From NCBI RefSeq assembly GCF_025499425.1, contig NZ_JAIMCB010000004.1, positions 310,001-374,000 on the forward strand: a DNA stretch of 64,000 nt. Direction: 5' to 3'. The position numbers were made by a program, and so were the translations under genes. Each line of letters opens with the position of its first letter. The stretch's first letter is position 1. The stretch is from Acidiferrimicrobium sp. IK. GTDB taxonomy: Bacteria > Actinomycetota > Acidimicrobiia > Acidimicrobiales > Palsa-688. Positions 1 through 8,819 of this stretch are shown piece after piece. The notes beneath the pieces are model-generated. The model saw nothing but the letters and a program-made list of their open reading frames with translations. It was not told where the DNA came from and did not search any database.

Positions 1-201
1 CTGGTCTGCCCGGGCACGGTGGACGAGAGGGTCGAGGAGATCGTCGCCGGCAAGCGGGAGGTGGCGGGCATGGTGCTGCCGGCCCGCAGCTCCCTGGGTG
101 ATCTCGACGCCGCCCAGCTGCGCGCCGCGCTGGGCCTGGCGGTAGAGGAGGTCATCGAGGAGGAGCTACCGGCCTCGGACCCCGAAGAGGAGGCCGCGTG
201 A
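1..201 (+). CDS. SNF2-family DEAD/DEAH helicase, C-terminal fragment (partial)
   Basis: The reading frame is open from the first base, so only the last 66 residues are seen. They contain the segment VCPGTVDERVEEIVAGKR, which resembles the end of the helicase C-terminal lobe of SNF2/Swi2 ATPases (a GTVEER-type motif followed by basic residues). An acidic tail ends in PEEEAA. SNF2 proteins use ATP to move along or remodel nucleoprotein; the bacterial substrate is usually unknown. A small gene follows 16 bp downstream on the same strand and is probably cotranscribed. The family call rests on one short motif because the ATPase core lies outside the window. Confidence 0.6.
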   Translation: MVCPGTVDERVEEIVAGKREVAGMVLPARSSLGDLDAAQLRAALGLAVEEVIEEELPASDPEEEAA

Positions 202-217
202 TCGGGAGGAACGGCAG

Positions 218-478
218 ATGAGCAAACGCAGGCGGCCTTCCGCCAGCAAGCGGGTCGCCGAGGCCAAGTTCTGGGGCCCCGACGAGCCTCCCGCGCCGGC
301 CCAGACGGTGATCGACCCGACCCCTGACCCGGCGGCGATGATCCGCTCCCTCGGTGCGCCTCCGCTGGCCGTGGATGCCTCGGTCGCCGAGCGTCATCTC
401 ACGGCCGTGTATGAGGAGGCGGTCCGCGCCGCCACCGCCTTGGCGGCGGCCAACGGCCTCCTCACCGGCCCGGAATAA
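218..478 (+). CDS. small hypothetical protein downstream of the SNF2 helicase
   Basis: This encodes 86 residues, starting at an ATG with a good ribosome-binding site (GGGAGG about 7 bases upstream). The N-terminus is strongly basic (MSKRRRPSASKR). A proline-rich middle follows, then an alanine-rich amphipathic helix near the C-terminus (roughly residues 55-82). No catalytic motif or membrane segment is visible. The 16-bp gap from the helicase gene suggests an operon and possibly a partner role, but this is context only. I do not recognise the family. The 102 bp between its stop and the convergent infA hold no gene. Confidence 0.65.
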   Translation: MSKRRRPSASKRVAEAKFWGPDEPPAPAQTVIDPTPDPAAMIRSLGAPPLAVDASVAERHLTAVYEEAVRAATALAAANGLLTGPE

Positions 479-580
479 CCCGCAGCGGAGTGTCACGCCA
501 CCCGGAGCAGCCCTCCACGCCGGAGTAACCCCCCCACACCGAGCGGTCCGGCGCAGCTCGGTCGCCCTGCGGGGCGGCGC

Positions 581-820
581 TTACTTGTAGCGGTAGGTGA
601 TCCGCCCCCGGGTGAGGTCGTAGGGGCTGATCTCGACTTGCACCTTGTCACCGGGGAGCACCCGGATGCGGTTCATCCGCATCTTGCCGGAGTTGTGGGC
701 CAATACCTCGTGGCCGTTGGCCAGCTCGACTTTGAACATGGCGTTCTTCAGCGCCTCGCTCACCGTGCCCTCCAGCACGATTGCGTCTTCCTTCCCTTGG
801 GGCAGGACTGCTCCTCTCAT
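581..820 (-). CDS. infA: translation initiation factor IF-1
   Basis: The protein is a single OB-fold factor that binds the 30S A site during initiation. The conserved core [20 protein letters not shown], then [15 protein letters not shown] and [15 protein letters not shown], is unmistakable. The start is uncertain. The in-frame ATG used here gives 79 residues, six or so longer than the usual 72-73. It has no Shine-Dalgarno, and a hairpin ends one base upstream of it. A strong Shine-Dalgarno, AGAGGAG, lies inside this frame (bases 818 to 812), 6 bases before an in-frame CTG at 805. Starting at that CTG gives 74 residues ([12 protein letters not shown]...), the normal IF-1 length. A further ATG at 862 also lacks a Shine-Dalgarno. 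The gene stands alone, away from the usual rpmJ-rpsM neighbours. Confidence 0.95.
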   Translation of the reverse strand: MRGAVLPQGKEDAIVLEGTVSEALKNAMFKVELANGHEVLAHNSGKMRMNRIRVLPGDKVQVEISPYDLTRGRITYRYK

Positions 821-821
821 T

Positions 822-844
822 CGCGTCGGCGCGGCACCGACGCG
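822..844 (-). promoter_or_regulatory. hairpin in the infA leader
   Basis: Two perfect 8-base arms (CGCGTCGG and CCGACGCG) are separated by a 7-base loop. In the infA transcript the hairpin ends one nucleotide before the ATG at 820 and about 16 nucleotides before the CTG at 805. It would tend to block initiation at the ATG and leave the downstream Shine-Dalgarno free. A regulatory role is inferred. Confidence 0.4.
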
Positions 845-912
845 TCTATCAGTTTGGCTCATGAGGGGTGGCTTGCGCCATGATTCCGGCGGGGCCCGGG
901 TAGCATTTCCAT

Positions 913-2190
913 GTGAAAGTGGGCTCCGGGGAGGCGGACACGCGGTCCGCCGGGACCGCGTCGGGGCCGGCCACCGGCCCGGAGCACGACGCCGCCCCTC
1001 GGGACGCGCCTCGGCCGACCACCCGTAACCCGATGATGCGCCGGTTGCGCCGGTTGCTTTCAGTCGTGTTGCTGATCGCCGGCCTGGTGGCGGCGTGGAC
1101 CAAGCGCCACCAGATCAGCCAGGCGGTGTCGCAACTCGGGCATCCCAACTGGCAGTGGCTGGTCTGCGCGATCGCCTGCCAGGCGTCGTCGATGGTGGTC
1201 TTTGCCCGCCTGCAGCGCTGGCTGCTGCGCTGCGGCGGGATCCGGGTCCGGCTGCGCGACATGGTCGAGATCACCCTCGCCGGCAACGCGCTGAGCACGT
1301 CGCTGCCCGGTGGGGCGGCGTGGGCGGCGGGATGGATCTGGGGTCAGCTCCGGCGCCGGTCAGTGGACCGGGTCCTCGCCGGATGGGTGGTGCTGGTCGC
1401 TGGCGCGCTGTCGAGCTTCGCCCTTTTCCTCATGGTCGTGGCCGGCGCGTTCCTGGCCGGCTCGCGAGGGCCGGTCGCTCCTCTGCGGTGGCTCGGGGTG
1501 GCGCTCTTGGCGTTGGCCGCCGCCATCCTGGCCGGGATCATCGCCTTGGCCCGAAGCGACAGTCTCCAGCACCGCTGGGCTCGGATGCTGGACAGCGCGC
1601 AAGGCGGCGTCGGGCGCCGGGACAGGCTGGTGCGGGCGGTAGACGGTTTCGGCCACCAGGTGATGGTGGTGACACCGACGCCTCTAGCCTGGGCGGAGGC
1701 TCTCGGCCTGGCGCTGCTCAACTGGACCGCGGACCTGGCGACGTTGATGTTCTGCATCTGGACGGTGCACGCTGACGTCCCCTGGAGAGGCGTGGTCATC
1801 GCCTACGCGTTGACCCAGATCTCGGCCAGCATCCCGGTCACCCCTGGCGGTCTGGCCGTGGTCGAGGCCAGCCTGACCGCTCTGCTCACTGCGTACGGCA
1901 TGGCTTCGACGTCGGCGGTGACGGTGGTGTTGCTCTACCGGCTCGTCAGCTTCTGGGCGCTGGTCCCCATCGGATGGGGGGTGTGGGGCTGGCTGGAGCT
2001 GGCCGCCCGTCACGAGCACCGCCCCAGCCGTCACCACCCGTGGGCGTTCCACCGCCACGGCGGCGCCGGCGCGGTCGACCTGACAGAGGCAGCCGACGCA
2101 CCGTCCGGTCCGGAGCGGGTGCTGCGCCCCAAGCCGTGCGAAGGGTGCTCGGAGCGCGTTGACTCCGAGGCGGCGGTCACCGGCGGCTGA
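913..2190 (+). CDS. YbhN / lysylphosphatidylglycerol-synthase-type transmembrane protein
   Basis: This is a 425-residue polytopic membrane protein of the UPF0104/YbhN superfamily, the flippase-like module found in MprF and many glycolipid loci. After a hydrophilic N-terminus of about 45 residues come hydrophobic spans such as [15 protein letters not shown] and [19 protein letters not shown]. The family-typical [15 protein letters not shown] and [21 protein letters not shown] segments follow. The last 75 residues are hydrophilic and rich in His, Arg and Pro. A GTG start is used; an in-frame ATG at 1033 (MMRRLRRLL) directly before the first span is a credible alternative. The family moves or presents lipids, but the substrate here is unknown. 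Confidence 0.8.
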   Translation: MKVGSGEADTRSAGTASGPATGPEHDAAPRDAPRPTTRNPMMRRLRRLLSVVLLIAGLVAAWTKRHQISQAVSQLGHPNWQWLVCAIACQASSMVVFARLQRWLLRCGGIRVRLRDMVEITLAGNALSTSLPGGAAWAAGWIWGQLRRRSVDRVLAGWVVLVAGALSSFALFLMVVAGAFLAGSRGPVAPLRWLGVALLALAAAILAGIIALARSDSLQHRWARMLDSAQGGVGRRDRLVRAVDGFGHQVMVVTPTPLAWAEALGLALLNWTADLATLMFCIWTVHADVPWRGVVIAYALTQISASIPVTPGGLAVVEASLTALLTAYGMASTSAVTVVLLYRLVSFWALVPIGWGVWGWLELAARHEHRPSRHHPWAFHRHGGAGAVDLTEAADAPSGPERVLRPKPCEGCSERVDSEAAVTGG

Positions 2191-2242
2191 ACCGCCGACG
2201 GGCGCGGGCGCAACGGCTTGCCGGTCCGGCACCGCCGGTGGA

Positions 2243-4429
2243 TTAGTCAGAGGCAGACCCCACCGGCTCCGGGCGGCCCATCGGTCCCTCATCAGGATCG
2301 ATGGCCACGTGTGGCAGGAGCCGCTCGAGCGGCCCGGGGAGCCACCAGTTGGCACGGCCCAGGCGGTGCATCACCGCCGGTACCAGCGCGGTGCGGATGA
2401 TGAACGCGTCGACGAGGATCGCCGCGGCCAACCCCAACCCGAACTCCTTGATCACTCGCTCGCCTAGAAGCAGGAACGACCCGAAGATCAGGATCATGAT
2501 GGTGGCCGCCGCGGTGATGACCCGCCCGGTGGCCGCCTGGCCGACCGTGACCGCCTCCTGGTTGTCGGCGCGGCGCATCCACTCCTCGTGGATGCGGCTG
2601 ACGAGGAACACCTCGTAGTCCATCGACAAGCCGAAAAGGATCGAGAACAGGATAACCGGGACGAAGACGTCCACCGGCCCTTTCCTGTCGATGCCGAGCA
2701 GACCGGCGCCCCAACCCCATTCGAACACGGCGTTCATGACCCCGAACGCCGCGCCGACCGACAACAGGTTCATGATCGACGCGACCAGGGGCACGAGGAT
2801 GCTCCGGAAGACGAGCATCAACAGCAGGAAAGCCAAGACCACCACGACCCCGATGAACAGCGGGATCTTCCGGGCCAGGACGTGGGCGAAGTCGATGGTC
2901 CCGGCCGTCGATCCGCCGACGTGCACGACCAGGCCGGAGCCGCCTTCCACGGCGGGGATGACATGGTCGCGGAGCCGGTTGACCAGCGCCGCGGTGGCCG
3001 CGGCCTGGGGTGCGGTGGAGGGGACGGCGGTCGCGATGGCCACGGCACCCGACGGGGAGAGACGGGTTGGGGTGGTCGCCACGATGCCGGGCTGGCGGGA
3101 GATGGCGGACATCACCGCCGCGAAGCGGGCTTGATCGCCCGGCGCGTTGAGGGCGCCGACCACCGTGAAAGGACCGTTGAAGCCCGGCCCGAAACCCTTC
3201 GCCAATAGGTCGTAGGCCTGGCGGGTGGTGGTGGAAGGCGAGTCGTTCCCAGCGTCGGAGAGCCCCAGTCGGAGGGTGAGGATCGGCACGCCGAGGACGA
3301 CGACGGCGGCGAGCGCCGCCGCCCCGAGCGCTTTGTAACGCCGGGCCACTAGATGGGACCAGCGGAACCAAAAGCCCGACGACGCTTCTCGACGCGGCCC
3401 CGACGCGAGGAGCCGGCGCCGCTCTCTCCGGCTGAGGACCCGCACTCCGAGGAACCCGAGCATGGCGGGGAGCAAGGTCAAGGCGGTCATCATCGTCAGG
3501 AGCACGGTGAACGCAGCCGACAGGGCTACCCCGTAGAGGAACGACACGCTCAGCGCGAACTGCCCGAGCAAGGCGATGCACACCACCAGTCCCGCAAAGA
3601 ACACCGCCCGACCGGACGTGTTGACCGAGACGGCCGCCGATTCTTCGATGCCGCGACCCTCGATCAGCCCGGCCCGGTGGCGGGTGATGATGAAGAGGGC
3701 ATAGTCGACCCCGACTCCCAGCCCGATGAGCACCGACAGCTGGTCGGCGAAGCTGGCGATGGTGAATACATGGGTCAAAAGGGTGATGAGCGAGGTCCCG
3801 ATCCCGATGGCGATGAGAGCGGCGAGCAGCGGCATCAACGCCGCCAGGAAGGCGCCGAACGCGATGTAGAGCACCGCCAAGGCCAGGAAGATGCCGACGA
3901 TCTCACTGGAGTTGCCCCCACCGCCGCTGTGCTGCGCCTGCTCGACGGCCTGACCGCCGAGCTGGACTTCGAGCGCCGACGAGTCGGCGGCCTGGGCGGT
4001 GGAGATCAGGGCGCGCACCGCTGCCGCGGGCACGTCTTGGGGTTGGCCGTCGAGGACGACCGTTGCCAGAGCGACGGTGCCGTCCGGGTTCATGCGGCCC
4101 CCTCCCCGGTAGGGGCTGGCAACCGCCCGTACGTGGGGAAGAACTGCGATCCTGCTGAGCATCGACTCGGCTCGCGCGGCCACGGCCGGGTCCCGGAGGG
4201 TGCCCGTGCGAGCCGCCAGCACCACCTGCTCGGTGTCGCCCGACTGGGCTGGGAAGGACGCTTTGAGAAGGTTGTAGGCCGCCTGCGAGTCGGTGTTCGG
4301 CAAGCGGAAGTCGTTCTTGGTCTTGGACCCGACCGCCCGGCTGACGCCGATGAAGCCGATCAGCGCCGCCAACCAGACCACCAGCACCACGCGCCGGTTG
4401 TTGAAGCACCAGCGAGCCAAAGACGACAC
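2243..4429 (-). CDS. MMPL/RND-family transporter
   Basis: A 728-residue exporter with the two-fold RND/MMPL plan. A first membrane span lies at residues 12-32, followed by an extracytoplasmic domain to about 170 and a block of five or six spans to about 345. A second extracytoplasmic domain covers about 385-510, and a final block of spans carries the typical LFSILFGLSMDYEVFLVSRI signature. The matching motif in the first half is GLGVGVDYALFIITRHR. MMPL proteins use the proton gradient to export lipids or drugs; mycobacterial members carry cell-wall lipids. At 728 residues it is shorter than mycobacterial MmpLs but normal for the family elsewhere. It is divergent from the envelope operon starting at 4618, and the 188 bp between them should hold both promoters. 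The substrate cannot be told. Confidence 0.9.
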   Translation of the reverse strand: MSSLARWCFNNRRVVLVVWLAALIGFIGVSRAVGSKTKNDFRLPNTDSQAAYNLLKASFPAQSGDTEQVVLAARTGTLRDPAVAARAESMLSRIAVLPHVRAVASPYRGGGRMNPDGTVALATVVLDGQPQDVPAAAVRALISTAQAADSSALEVQLGGQAVEQAQHSGGGGNSSEIVGIFLALAVLYIAFGAFLAALMPLLAALIAIGIGTSLITLLTHVFTIASFADQLSVLIGLGVGVDYALFIITRHRAGLIEGRGIEESAAVSVNTSGRAVFFAGLVVCIALLGQFALSVSFLYGVALSAAFTVLLTMMTALTLLPAMLGFLGVRVLSRRERRRLLASGPRREASSGFWFRWSHLVARRYKALGAAALAAVVVLGVPILTLRLGLSDAGNDSPSTTTRQAYDLLAKGFGPGFNGPFTVVGALNAPGDQARFAAVMSAISRQPGIVATTPTRLSPSGAVAIATAVPSTAPQAAATAALVNRLRDHVIPAVEGGSGLVVHVGGSTAGTIDFAHVLARKIPLFIGVVVVLAFLLLMLVFRSILVPLVASIMNLLSVGAAFGVMNAVFEWGWGAGLLGIDRKGPVDVFVPVILFSILFGLSMDYEVFLVSRIHEEWMRRADNQEAVTVGQAATGRVITAAATIMILIFGSFLLLGERVIKEFGLGLAAAILVDAFIIRTALVPAVMHRLGRANWWLPGPLERLLPHVAIDPDEGPMGRPEPVGSASD

Positions 4430-4617
4430 GGCACAACCTCCAACGTACTCCGGACGTGACGAAGGCGAGCGCCCCGAGCGTAGGGGCTGCTCTCCGAGGT
4501 CGCAGGGAATACTCGGCCTGGCAGCGGTTTGTGGAGGCGGCTAAACGTAACCGGCGCGCTCGGCGCGCCCCGTAGGCTTCGGTACGTGAGGACGGCAAGG
4601 AGAGGAGTGAGCCAGTC

Positions 4618-5508
4618 GTGACGATCGTGCTCGCCGTCCTTTCTGCTGCCTTGTTCGGATGTGGCGTCGGGCTGCAGCAGCGGCCGGCCCGCAACGTCCC
4701 CGACGTCTACGCCGCGAAGCCTGCGCTGTTGTCCCGTGTGGTTCGAAGGCCGCTGTGGCTGCTCGGGATCGCCGCGGAGTTCGCCGGCTTCGGGCTCCAA
4801 GTGGTGGCCCTTCGCCACGGTGCGCTGGTCGTGGTTCAGCCTCTCATCACCACATCGCTCCTGTTCACCCTGGCCCTGGCCGGCCTGTGGTCTCGGGACG
4901 CGGTCACCGGGCGCGAGTGGGCGGGTGTCGTGGCGGTCATCGTCGGGCTGTCAGCGTTCATGGTCCTGGCCTCCCCGAGCGAACACAGCAGCGGGGTGGC
5001 CAACCAGACGGACTGGTTCATCCTCGGGACGACGATGGCGGCGGGCGTGTTGGCGCTGCTGATCAGCGGGTTCCGCTCCGGCGGCCGCAGCCGAGCCGCC
5101 CTCTTCGGGCTGGCGGCAGGCCTGGGCGACGCGGTGATGGCCGTGTTGACCAAGGCCCTGGCTCATTCCCTCGGCGGCGGTGTCGGTCACACGATTCACA
5201 GCTGGTCGCCCTACGCCCTCTGCGTCGCCGGGATCGGGTCGATACTCCTGAGCCAGACCGCCTACCAGACAGGCAGGCCGACCGTGTCGCTGCCCCTCAT
5301 CACCGTCACCGACCCGATCGTCAGCTCGGCGATCGGCGTCGCGCTGTTCGGAGAAGCATTGCGACTCGACGGGCTACGAGCCCCGGCCGTCATCCTCGCC
5401 GCGTTGGTCATGGTCCTCGGCTTGGTTGCTCTCACCCGTTCCACCGCGGTGATCGAGCGCGACGAGCACCACCCGGCGGTGGCCGATCCAGTCGGCGGTC
5501 CGGTGTGA
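4618..5508 (+). CDS. EamA/DMT-type multi-spanning membrane transporter
   Basis: A protein of 296 residues with nine or ten hydrophobic spans, beginning MTIVLAVLSAALFGCGVGLQ. It resembles drug/metabolite-transporter proteins of the DMT type that are common in actinobacteria. Internal duplication is suggested by two similar helix pairs (around residues 65-120 and 200-275). A clear ribosome-binding site (AAGGAGAGGAG) precedes the GTG start. The stop overlaps the next start by 4 bp, so it opens a four-gene operon with an aminotransferase, a deacetylase and a glycosyltransferase. A role in moving a small metabolite or lipid-linked intermediate for that pathway is inferred. Confidence 0.8.
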   Translation: MTIVLAVLSAALFGCGVGLQQRPARNVPDVYAAKPALLSRVVRRPLWLLGIAAEFAGFGLQVVALRHGALVVVQPLITTSLLFTLALAGLWSRDAVTGREWAGVVAVIVGLSAFMVLASPSEHSSGVANQTDWFILGTTMAAGVLALLISGFRSGGRSRAALFGLAAGLGDAVMAVLTKALAHSLGGGVGHTIHSWSPYALCVAGIGSILLSQTAYQTGRPTVSLPLITVTDPIVSSAIGVALFGEALRLDGLRAPAVILAALVMVLGLVALTRSTAVIERDEHHPAVADPVGGPV

Positions 5509-6647
5509 CCGAGCTGCGCATCCCGCCGGCGCGGGTGGTGTTCAGCGCCGCGGACCGAGCCCGGGTGCTGGAGCTGGTCGACCGGTCGCTGCAGACCGGA
5601 TCGCTCACTCTCGGCCCGGTCGGTGCTGCTTTCGAAAAGGCCTTCGCCGCCAGCCACGGCGCCGAGCACGCCGTCGCCACCTCCTCTGGCACCAGCGCCC
5701 TGGAGATCGTGATCCGCGGCCTCGGCCTGACCGGCGAGATCATCGTGCCCGCCAACACCTTCTTCGCGACCGCGGCGGCGGTCACCCACGCCGGCGCCGC
5801 GCCCCGCTTCGCTGATGTCGACCACTCGACCCTGTCGCTGTCGGCCGCCACCGTGGAGGCCGCTCTGACCGCGGAGACGACGGCGGTGATCGTGGTCCAC
5901 ATCGGCGGATTGATCAGCCCGGAGATGGACGCCATCGCGAAGCTGTGCCAGGCGCGGGGCGTCGCCCTCATCGAGGACGCCGCACACGCCCACGGCTCCA
6001 CGCTGGCTGGCCGCCACGCCGGCGCCTGGGGTCAGGCCGCCACGTTCTCCTTCTACCCGACCAAGGTCGTGGCCGGGGCGGAGGGCGGGATGATCGTGAC
6101 CGCCGACCCGGACCTGGCGGCGGAGGCCCGCATCTACCGCGACCAGGGCAAAGCAGGCTTCCACGGCGGCGCGCACGTTCGGCTGGGGTCCGCCTGGCGG
6201 ATGAGCGAGGTCCACGCCGCGGTCGGCCTGGTGCACCACGACCGCCTACCGGACGCAGTGGCGACTCGCCGGCGCATCGCCCGGCTGTATGACAAGGCGC
6301 TGGCCGGGCTCGACGGCGTCAGCGTCCTGCCCGAACCGGCGGGCGCCCAGGGGTGCTACTACAAGTACATCGCGCTGCTCGACCCGGACGTCGAGCGCGA
6401 CGGCCTGCGAGGGGCGTTGCGCAACGATCATGGGGTAGCGCTATCGGGTGAGGTGTACGCCCGTCCCCTCCACCACGAGCCGATATTCGCTGAGGTCCCC
6501 CACGGGGACCTCAGCGGAGCCGAGGACGTGTGCGCGAGGCATATCTGCCTGCCGATCCACTCCGACATGACCGACGAAGAAGCCGCCGTCGTGGTCGAAG
6601 CGCTCCGCGACGCGCTACCCCGAGCCCGGGGCCTCCACCAGCAGTGA
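5505..6647 (+). CDS. DegT/DnrJ/EryC1/StrS-family aminotransferase
   Basis: A PLP-dependent fold-type I enzyme of 380 residues that usually converts a nucleotide-linked keto-sugar into an amino sugar. Visible features are ATSSGTSALEIVIRGLG near the N-terminus (cofactor phosphate binding) and IVPANTFFATAAAV. IEDAAHAHGS contains the Asp that contacts the pyridine nitrogen, and FSFYPTK ends in the Schiff-base lysine (Lys187). The GTG start shares four bases with the upstream stop (GTGA), and the next gene begins the same way, so translation is probably coupled. With a deacetylase and a glycosyltransferase downstream it likely makes an amino sugar for an envelope glycan or glycolipid. The exact sugar is unknown. 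Confidence 0.9.
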   Translation: MTELRIPPARVVFSAADRARVLELVDRSLQTGSLTLGPVGAAFEKAFAASHGAEHAVATSSGTSALEIVIRGLGLTGEIIVPANTFFATAAAVTHAGAAPRFADVDHSTLSLSAATVEAALTAETTAVIVVHIGGLISPEMDAIAKLCQARGVALIEDAAHAHGSTLAGRHAGAWGQAATFSFYPTKVVAGAEGGMIVTADPDLAAEARIYRDQGKAGFHGGAHVRLGSAWRMSEVHAAVGLVHHDRLPDAVATRRRIARLYDKALAGLDGVSVLPEPAGAQGCYYKYIALLDPDVERDGLRGALRNDHGVALSGEVYARPLHHEPIFAEVPHGDLSGAEDVCARHICLPIHSDMTDEEAAVVVEALRDALPRARGLHQQ

Positions 6648-7402
6648 GCCGGGTCCGCGGGGTTCTCCTCGGGGCGGCCGGCGCCGCCGCGCTTCAGTGG
6701 GTGCCGAGCGTCGTCAGCCTCGGTCAGTGGCTCCCGCTGCGGCAGCTGCCTTCTGGATGGTGCGCATGGCGGGGCCGGCCCGACGGCCCCGTCGCCCTCA
6801 CCTTCGACGACGGCCCGGACCCGGCGACGACGCCGGCGGTGCTCGACGCCCTCGACCGGTTGGGGCTGGTCGCGACGTTCTTCTGCACCGGCGCCCACGC
6901 CCGGCGCCACCCCGACCTGGTCAGAGAGGCTCGTCGCCGCGGCCACGCCGTCGGCGTGCACGGCTACCGCCACGAGCATCATCTGTGGCGCGGACCGCGA
7001 TGGATCGCCAGGGATCTCGACGATGCGCTGCAAGCCGTACGCGCCGCGGGAGTCGAGCCTCGCTTCTACCGGCCCCCGTACGGCCAGGCGAGCGGACCCA
7101 CGCTGCTGGCCGCGCACCGACGCGGGCTGCGGACGGTCCTGTGGTCGGCGTGGGGACGAGAGTGGGCTGCTCCCGACGCCGCCGCGGTCGCGGCCCGGGT
7201 CCGCCAAGCCCTGGCGCCCGGCGCGGTCGTCTTGCTCCACGACAGCGACGCTTTCTCACCTCGCGGGTCTGCCGGCCGGACGCTCGAAGCCCTCGACGCC
7301 ATCGCCGAGGACCTGGCCGAGCGCGGCCTACACGCCGCGACCCTCGACGAGGTGCTTGGGCCGCCGGTGTCCGCCGCCAAGCGCGAAGTGAGCGTCGGGT
7401 GA
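6644..7402 (+). CDS. polysaccharide deacetylase (NodB-type carbohydrate esterase 4)
   Basis: A 252-residue protein with the NodB homology motifs in order: LTFDDGPD (catalytic base and metal Asp), HGYRHEHH (the two metal-binding histidines), RPPYG, a Trp-containing WSAWG segment and LLHDSD. These enzymes remove N-acetyl groups from GlcNAc-type sugars. The N-terminus has a short hydrophobic stretch (VLLGAAGAAALQWVPSVV) that may be a membrane anchor or uncleaved signal. The GTG start overlaps the upstream stop by 4 bp; a start farther upstream would lie wholly inside the aminotransferase gene. Third gene of the envelope operon, possibly acting on the sugar that the next gene transfers. Confidence 0.88.
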   Translation: MSRVRGVLLGAAGAAALQWVPSVVSLGQWLPLRQLPSGWCAWRGRPDGPVALTFDDGPDPATTPAVLDALDRLGLVATFFCTGAHARRHPDLVREARRRGHAVGVHGYRHEHHLWRGPRWIARDLDDALQAVRAAGVEPRFYRPPYGQASGPTLLAAHRRGLRTVLWSAWGREWAAPDAAAVAARVRQALAPGAVVLLHDSDAFSPRGSAGRTLEALDAIAEDLAERGLHAATLDEVLGPPVSAAKREVSVG

Positions 7403-8505
7403 GACTGGAGCGGGTGGTGTTCCTCTCGGGATCGCTCGGGAAGGGGCACGACGTCGTCGCCGAGGCGTGCGGGGCGGCTCTGGCCCCCTACGGCGTCGAG
7501 TCCAGGGTGCTCGACTCGATGCAGTTGCTCGGCGGGGGCGCCGGCGCGGCCGGCGACTGGGTGTTCAGGAAGCTCCTGTCGGTGACGGCCATCTACGACG
7601 CCTTCCACTTCTCGCAGCTGCGCGACGACGGGCCGCTTGGCCGGGCCGCTGACAAGGCGGCCATCGACAAGATGCACCGGGCCCTCAAGCGGGAGATCGA
7701 CCGGTTCCGCCCGCAGCTGGTCGTCCCGGTGTTCGCGACCGGCGCCGGAGCCGCGGTGCGGCTCAAGGAGGAAGGCGGGGAGTTCGCCTCGATGGTCATC
7801 ATGACCGACTCCTTCGCCCACCGCATGTGGGTCCACGAAGGCACCGACTTGTTCCTCGTGACCTCGCCGGCCGCCGGCGAGTCGGTCCGCCGGTACTGGC
7901 CGGAGGCGCCGGTGGCGGTCATCACCGCACCTGTACGCCCCGAGTTCTACGCCGCGCCGCCACAGGGCGACGCCCGGGCCCGTCTCGGGGTGCCGGCGGA
8001 AGCCACCTGCGTACTTCTCATGTCGGGGGCGTGGGGTCTAGGGCCCCTGGACGAGGCCGCAGCGGCGCTCGCTGACGACGGCATATGGGTGCTGGCCGTC
8101 GCCGGGAGCAACGCCCGGATGGAGAGGACCCTCCGCGACCTGGCCCACCACAGCCCGAGGGTCGTGCCCTTCGGCTACACCGATCGGGTCCCCGAGCTCA
8201 TGTCCGCGTGCGATGTGGTGGTCACCAGCTCCGGTGACACATGCCGCGAGGCGCGCACCCTCGGGCGGGGCATCATCCTGATCGACGTCGTGCCCGGCCA
8301 CGGCCGGGAGAACCTGATGCACGAGCTGGAGATGGGCGGGTCGACGGCCTGCCTGCCGACGGCCGGGTCGATCGCCCGGGCGGTGCGCAGCTTCCTCGGC
8401 GACCCGGTGAGGTCCAAGGTGGCGCCCGGGGTTGAGGCGGGGATGGCCGAGGGCCAGTTCGTCGATGCAGTGCGGTCGCTCGGCTTCGACCTGGGCCGGT
8501 CGTAG
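7399..8505 (+). CDS. MGDG-synthase-like glycosyltransferase (GT-B fold)
   Basis: A 368-residue protein. The N-terminal part begins VVFLSGSLGKGHDVVAEACG, matching the glycine-rich GxGH entry loop of monogalactosyldiacylglycerol synthases and diglucosyldiacylglycerol synthases. The C-terminal half has the nucleotide-sugar site typical of GT28-like enzymes (SACDVVVTSSGDTCREA, then GRGIILIDVVPGHGRENLMHE). Such enzymes move a hexose from a UDP- or GDP-sugar onto a lipid at the inner face of the membrane. The GTG start overlaps the deacetylase stop by 4 bp. It is the last gene of the operon; a hairpin lies beyond it. The acceptor and donor cannot be read from the sequence. Confidence 0.82.
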   Translation: MRLERVVFLSGSLGKGHDVVAEACGAALAPYGVESRVLDSMQLLGGGAGAAGDWVFRKLLSVTAIYDAFHFSQLRDDGPLGRAADKAAIDKMHRALKREIDRFRPQLVVPVFATGAGAAVRLKEEGGEFASMVIMTDSFAHRMWVHEGTDLFLVTSPAAGESVRRYWPEAPVAVITAPVRPEFYAAPPQGDARARLGVPAEATCVLLMSGAWGLGPLDEAAAALADDGIWVLAVAGSNARMERTLRDLAHHSPRVVPFGYTDRVPELMSACDVVVTSSGDTCREARTLGRGIILIDVVPGHGRENLMHELEMGGSTACLPTAGSIARAVRSFLGDPVRSKVAPGVEAGMAEGQFVDAVRSLGFDLGRS

Positions 8506-8542
8506 CGCAGCGGGATCCGGCCCGGCGGACGCGTCGGGCGTA

Positions 8543-8570
8543 GGCGGGTTGGCGCCGGCGGGTTGGCGCC
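8543..8570. repeat. 14-bp tandem duplication in a 314-bp gene-free spacer
   Basis: GGCGGGTTGGCGCC occurs twice head to tail. Further along the same spacer (8506-8819) are a short AAAACGCGCC/AAAACGCGGC repeat near 8623-8642 and a repeated CCACCCTTGG near 8747-8766. I see no gene in this convergent spacer. Confidence 0.6.
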
Positions 8571-8720
8571 GGGTGGGCGCAGTTCAAAGCGCGCCAGGCG
8601 CGACTTTGGTCCTGGGGAGCACCAAAACGCGCCAAAACGCGGCGGGCGCCCACTAATCCGACTGCGCCCAGGGCGGCGGTCCGGCCGGCGCCTCGCCCAC
8701 TGGCCCCGCCGGCGCTCGCC

Positions 8721-8740
8721 GGCGCCGCGCCTGCGGCGCC
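8721..8740. terminator. probable bidirectional hairpin between convergent genes
   Basis: Perfect 8-bp arms GGCGCCGC and GCGGCGCC flank a 4-base loop, in the spacer between the glycosyltransferase (plus) and the SDR gene (minus). There is no T-tract on either side, as is common in GC-rich actinobacteria. Terminator function is inferred from position. Confidence 0.4.
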
Positions 8741-8819
8741 AGTCGGCCACCCTTGGCCACCCTTGGCCGCCGGCACTACGGCGACACCAGCCGGCAATCG
8801 CAAACGCAGGCGCCGGCTG

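Noticed and set aside
3353..4459. Large open frame opposite the MMPL gene
   Set aside because: Composition is typical of antisense frames in GC-rich DNA (Gly, Arg, His, Gln), with no motif. The same applies to the many long frames opposite shc, treY, aspS, acnA and gltB.
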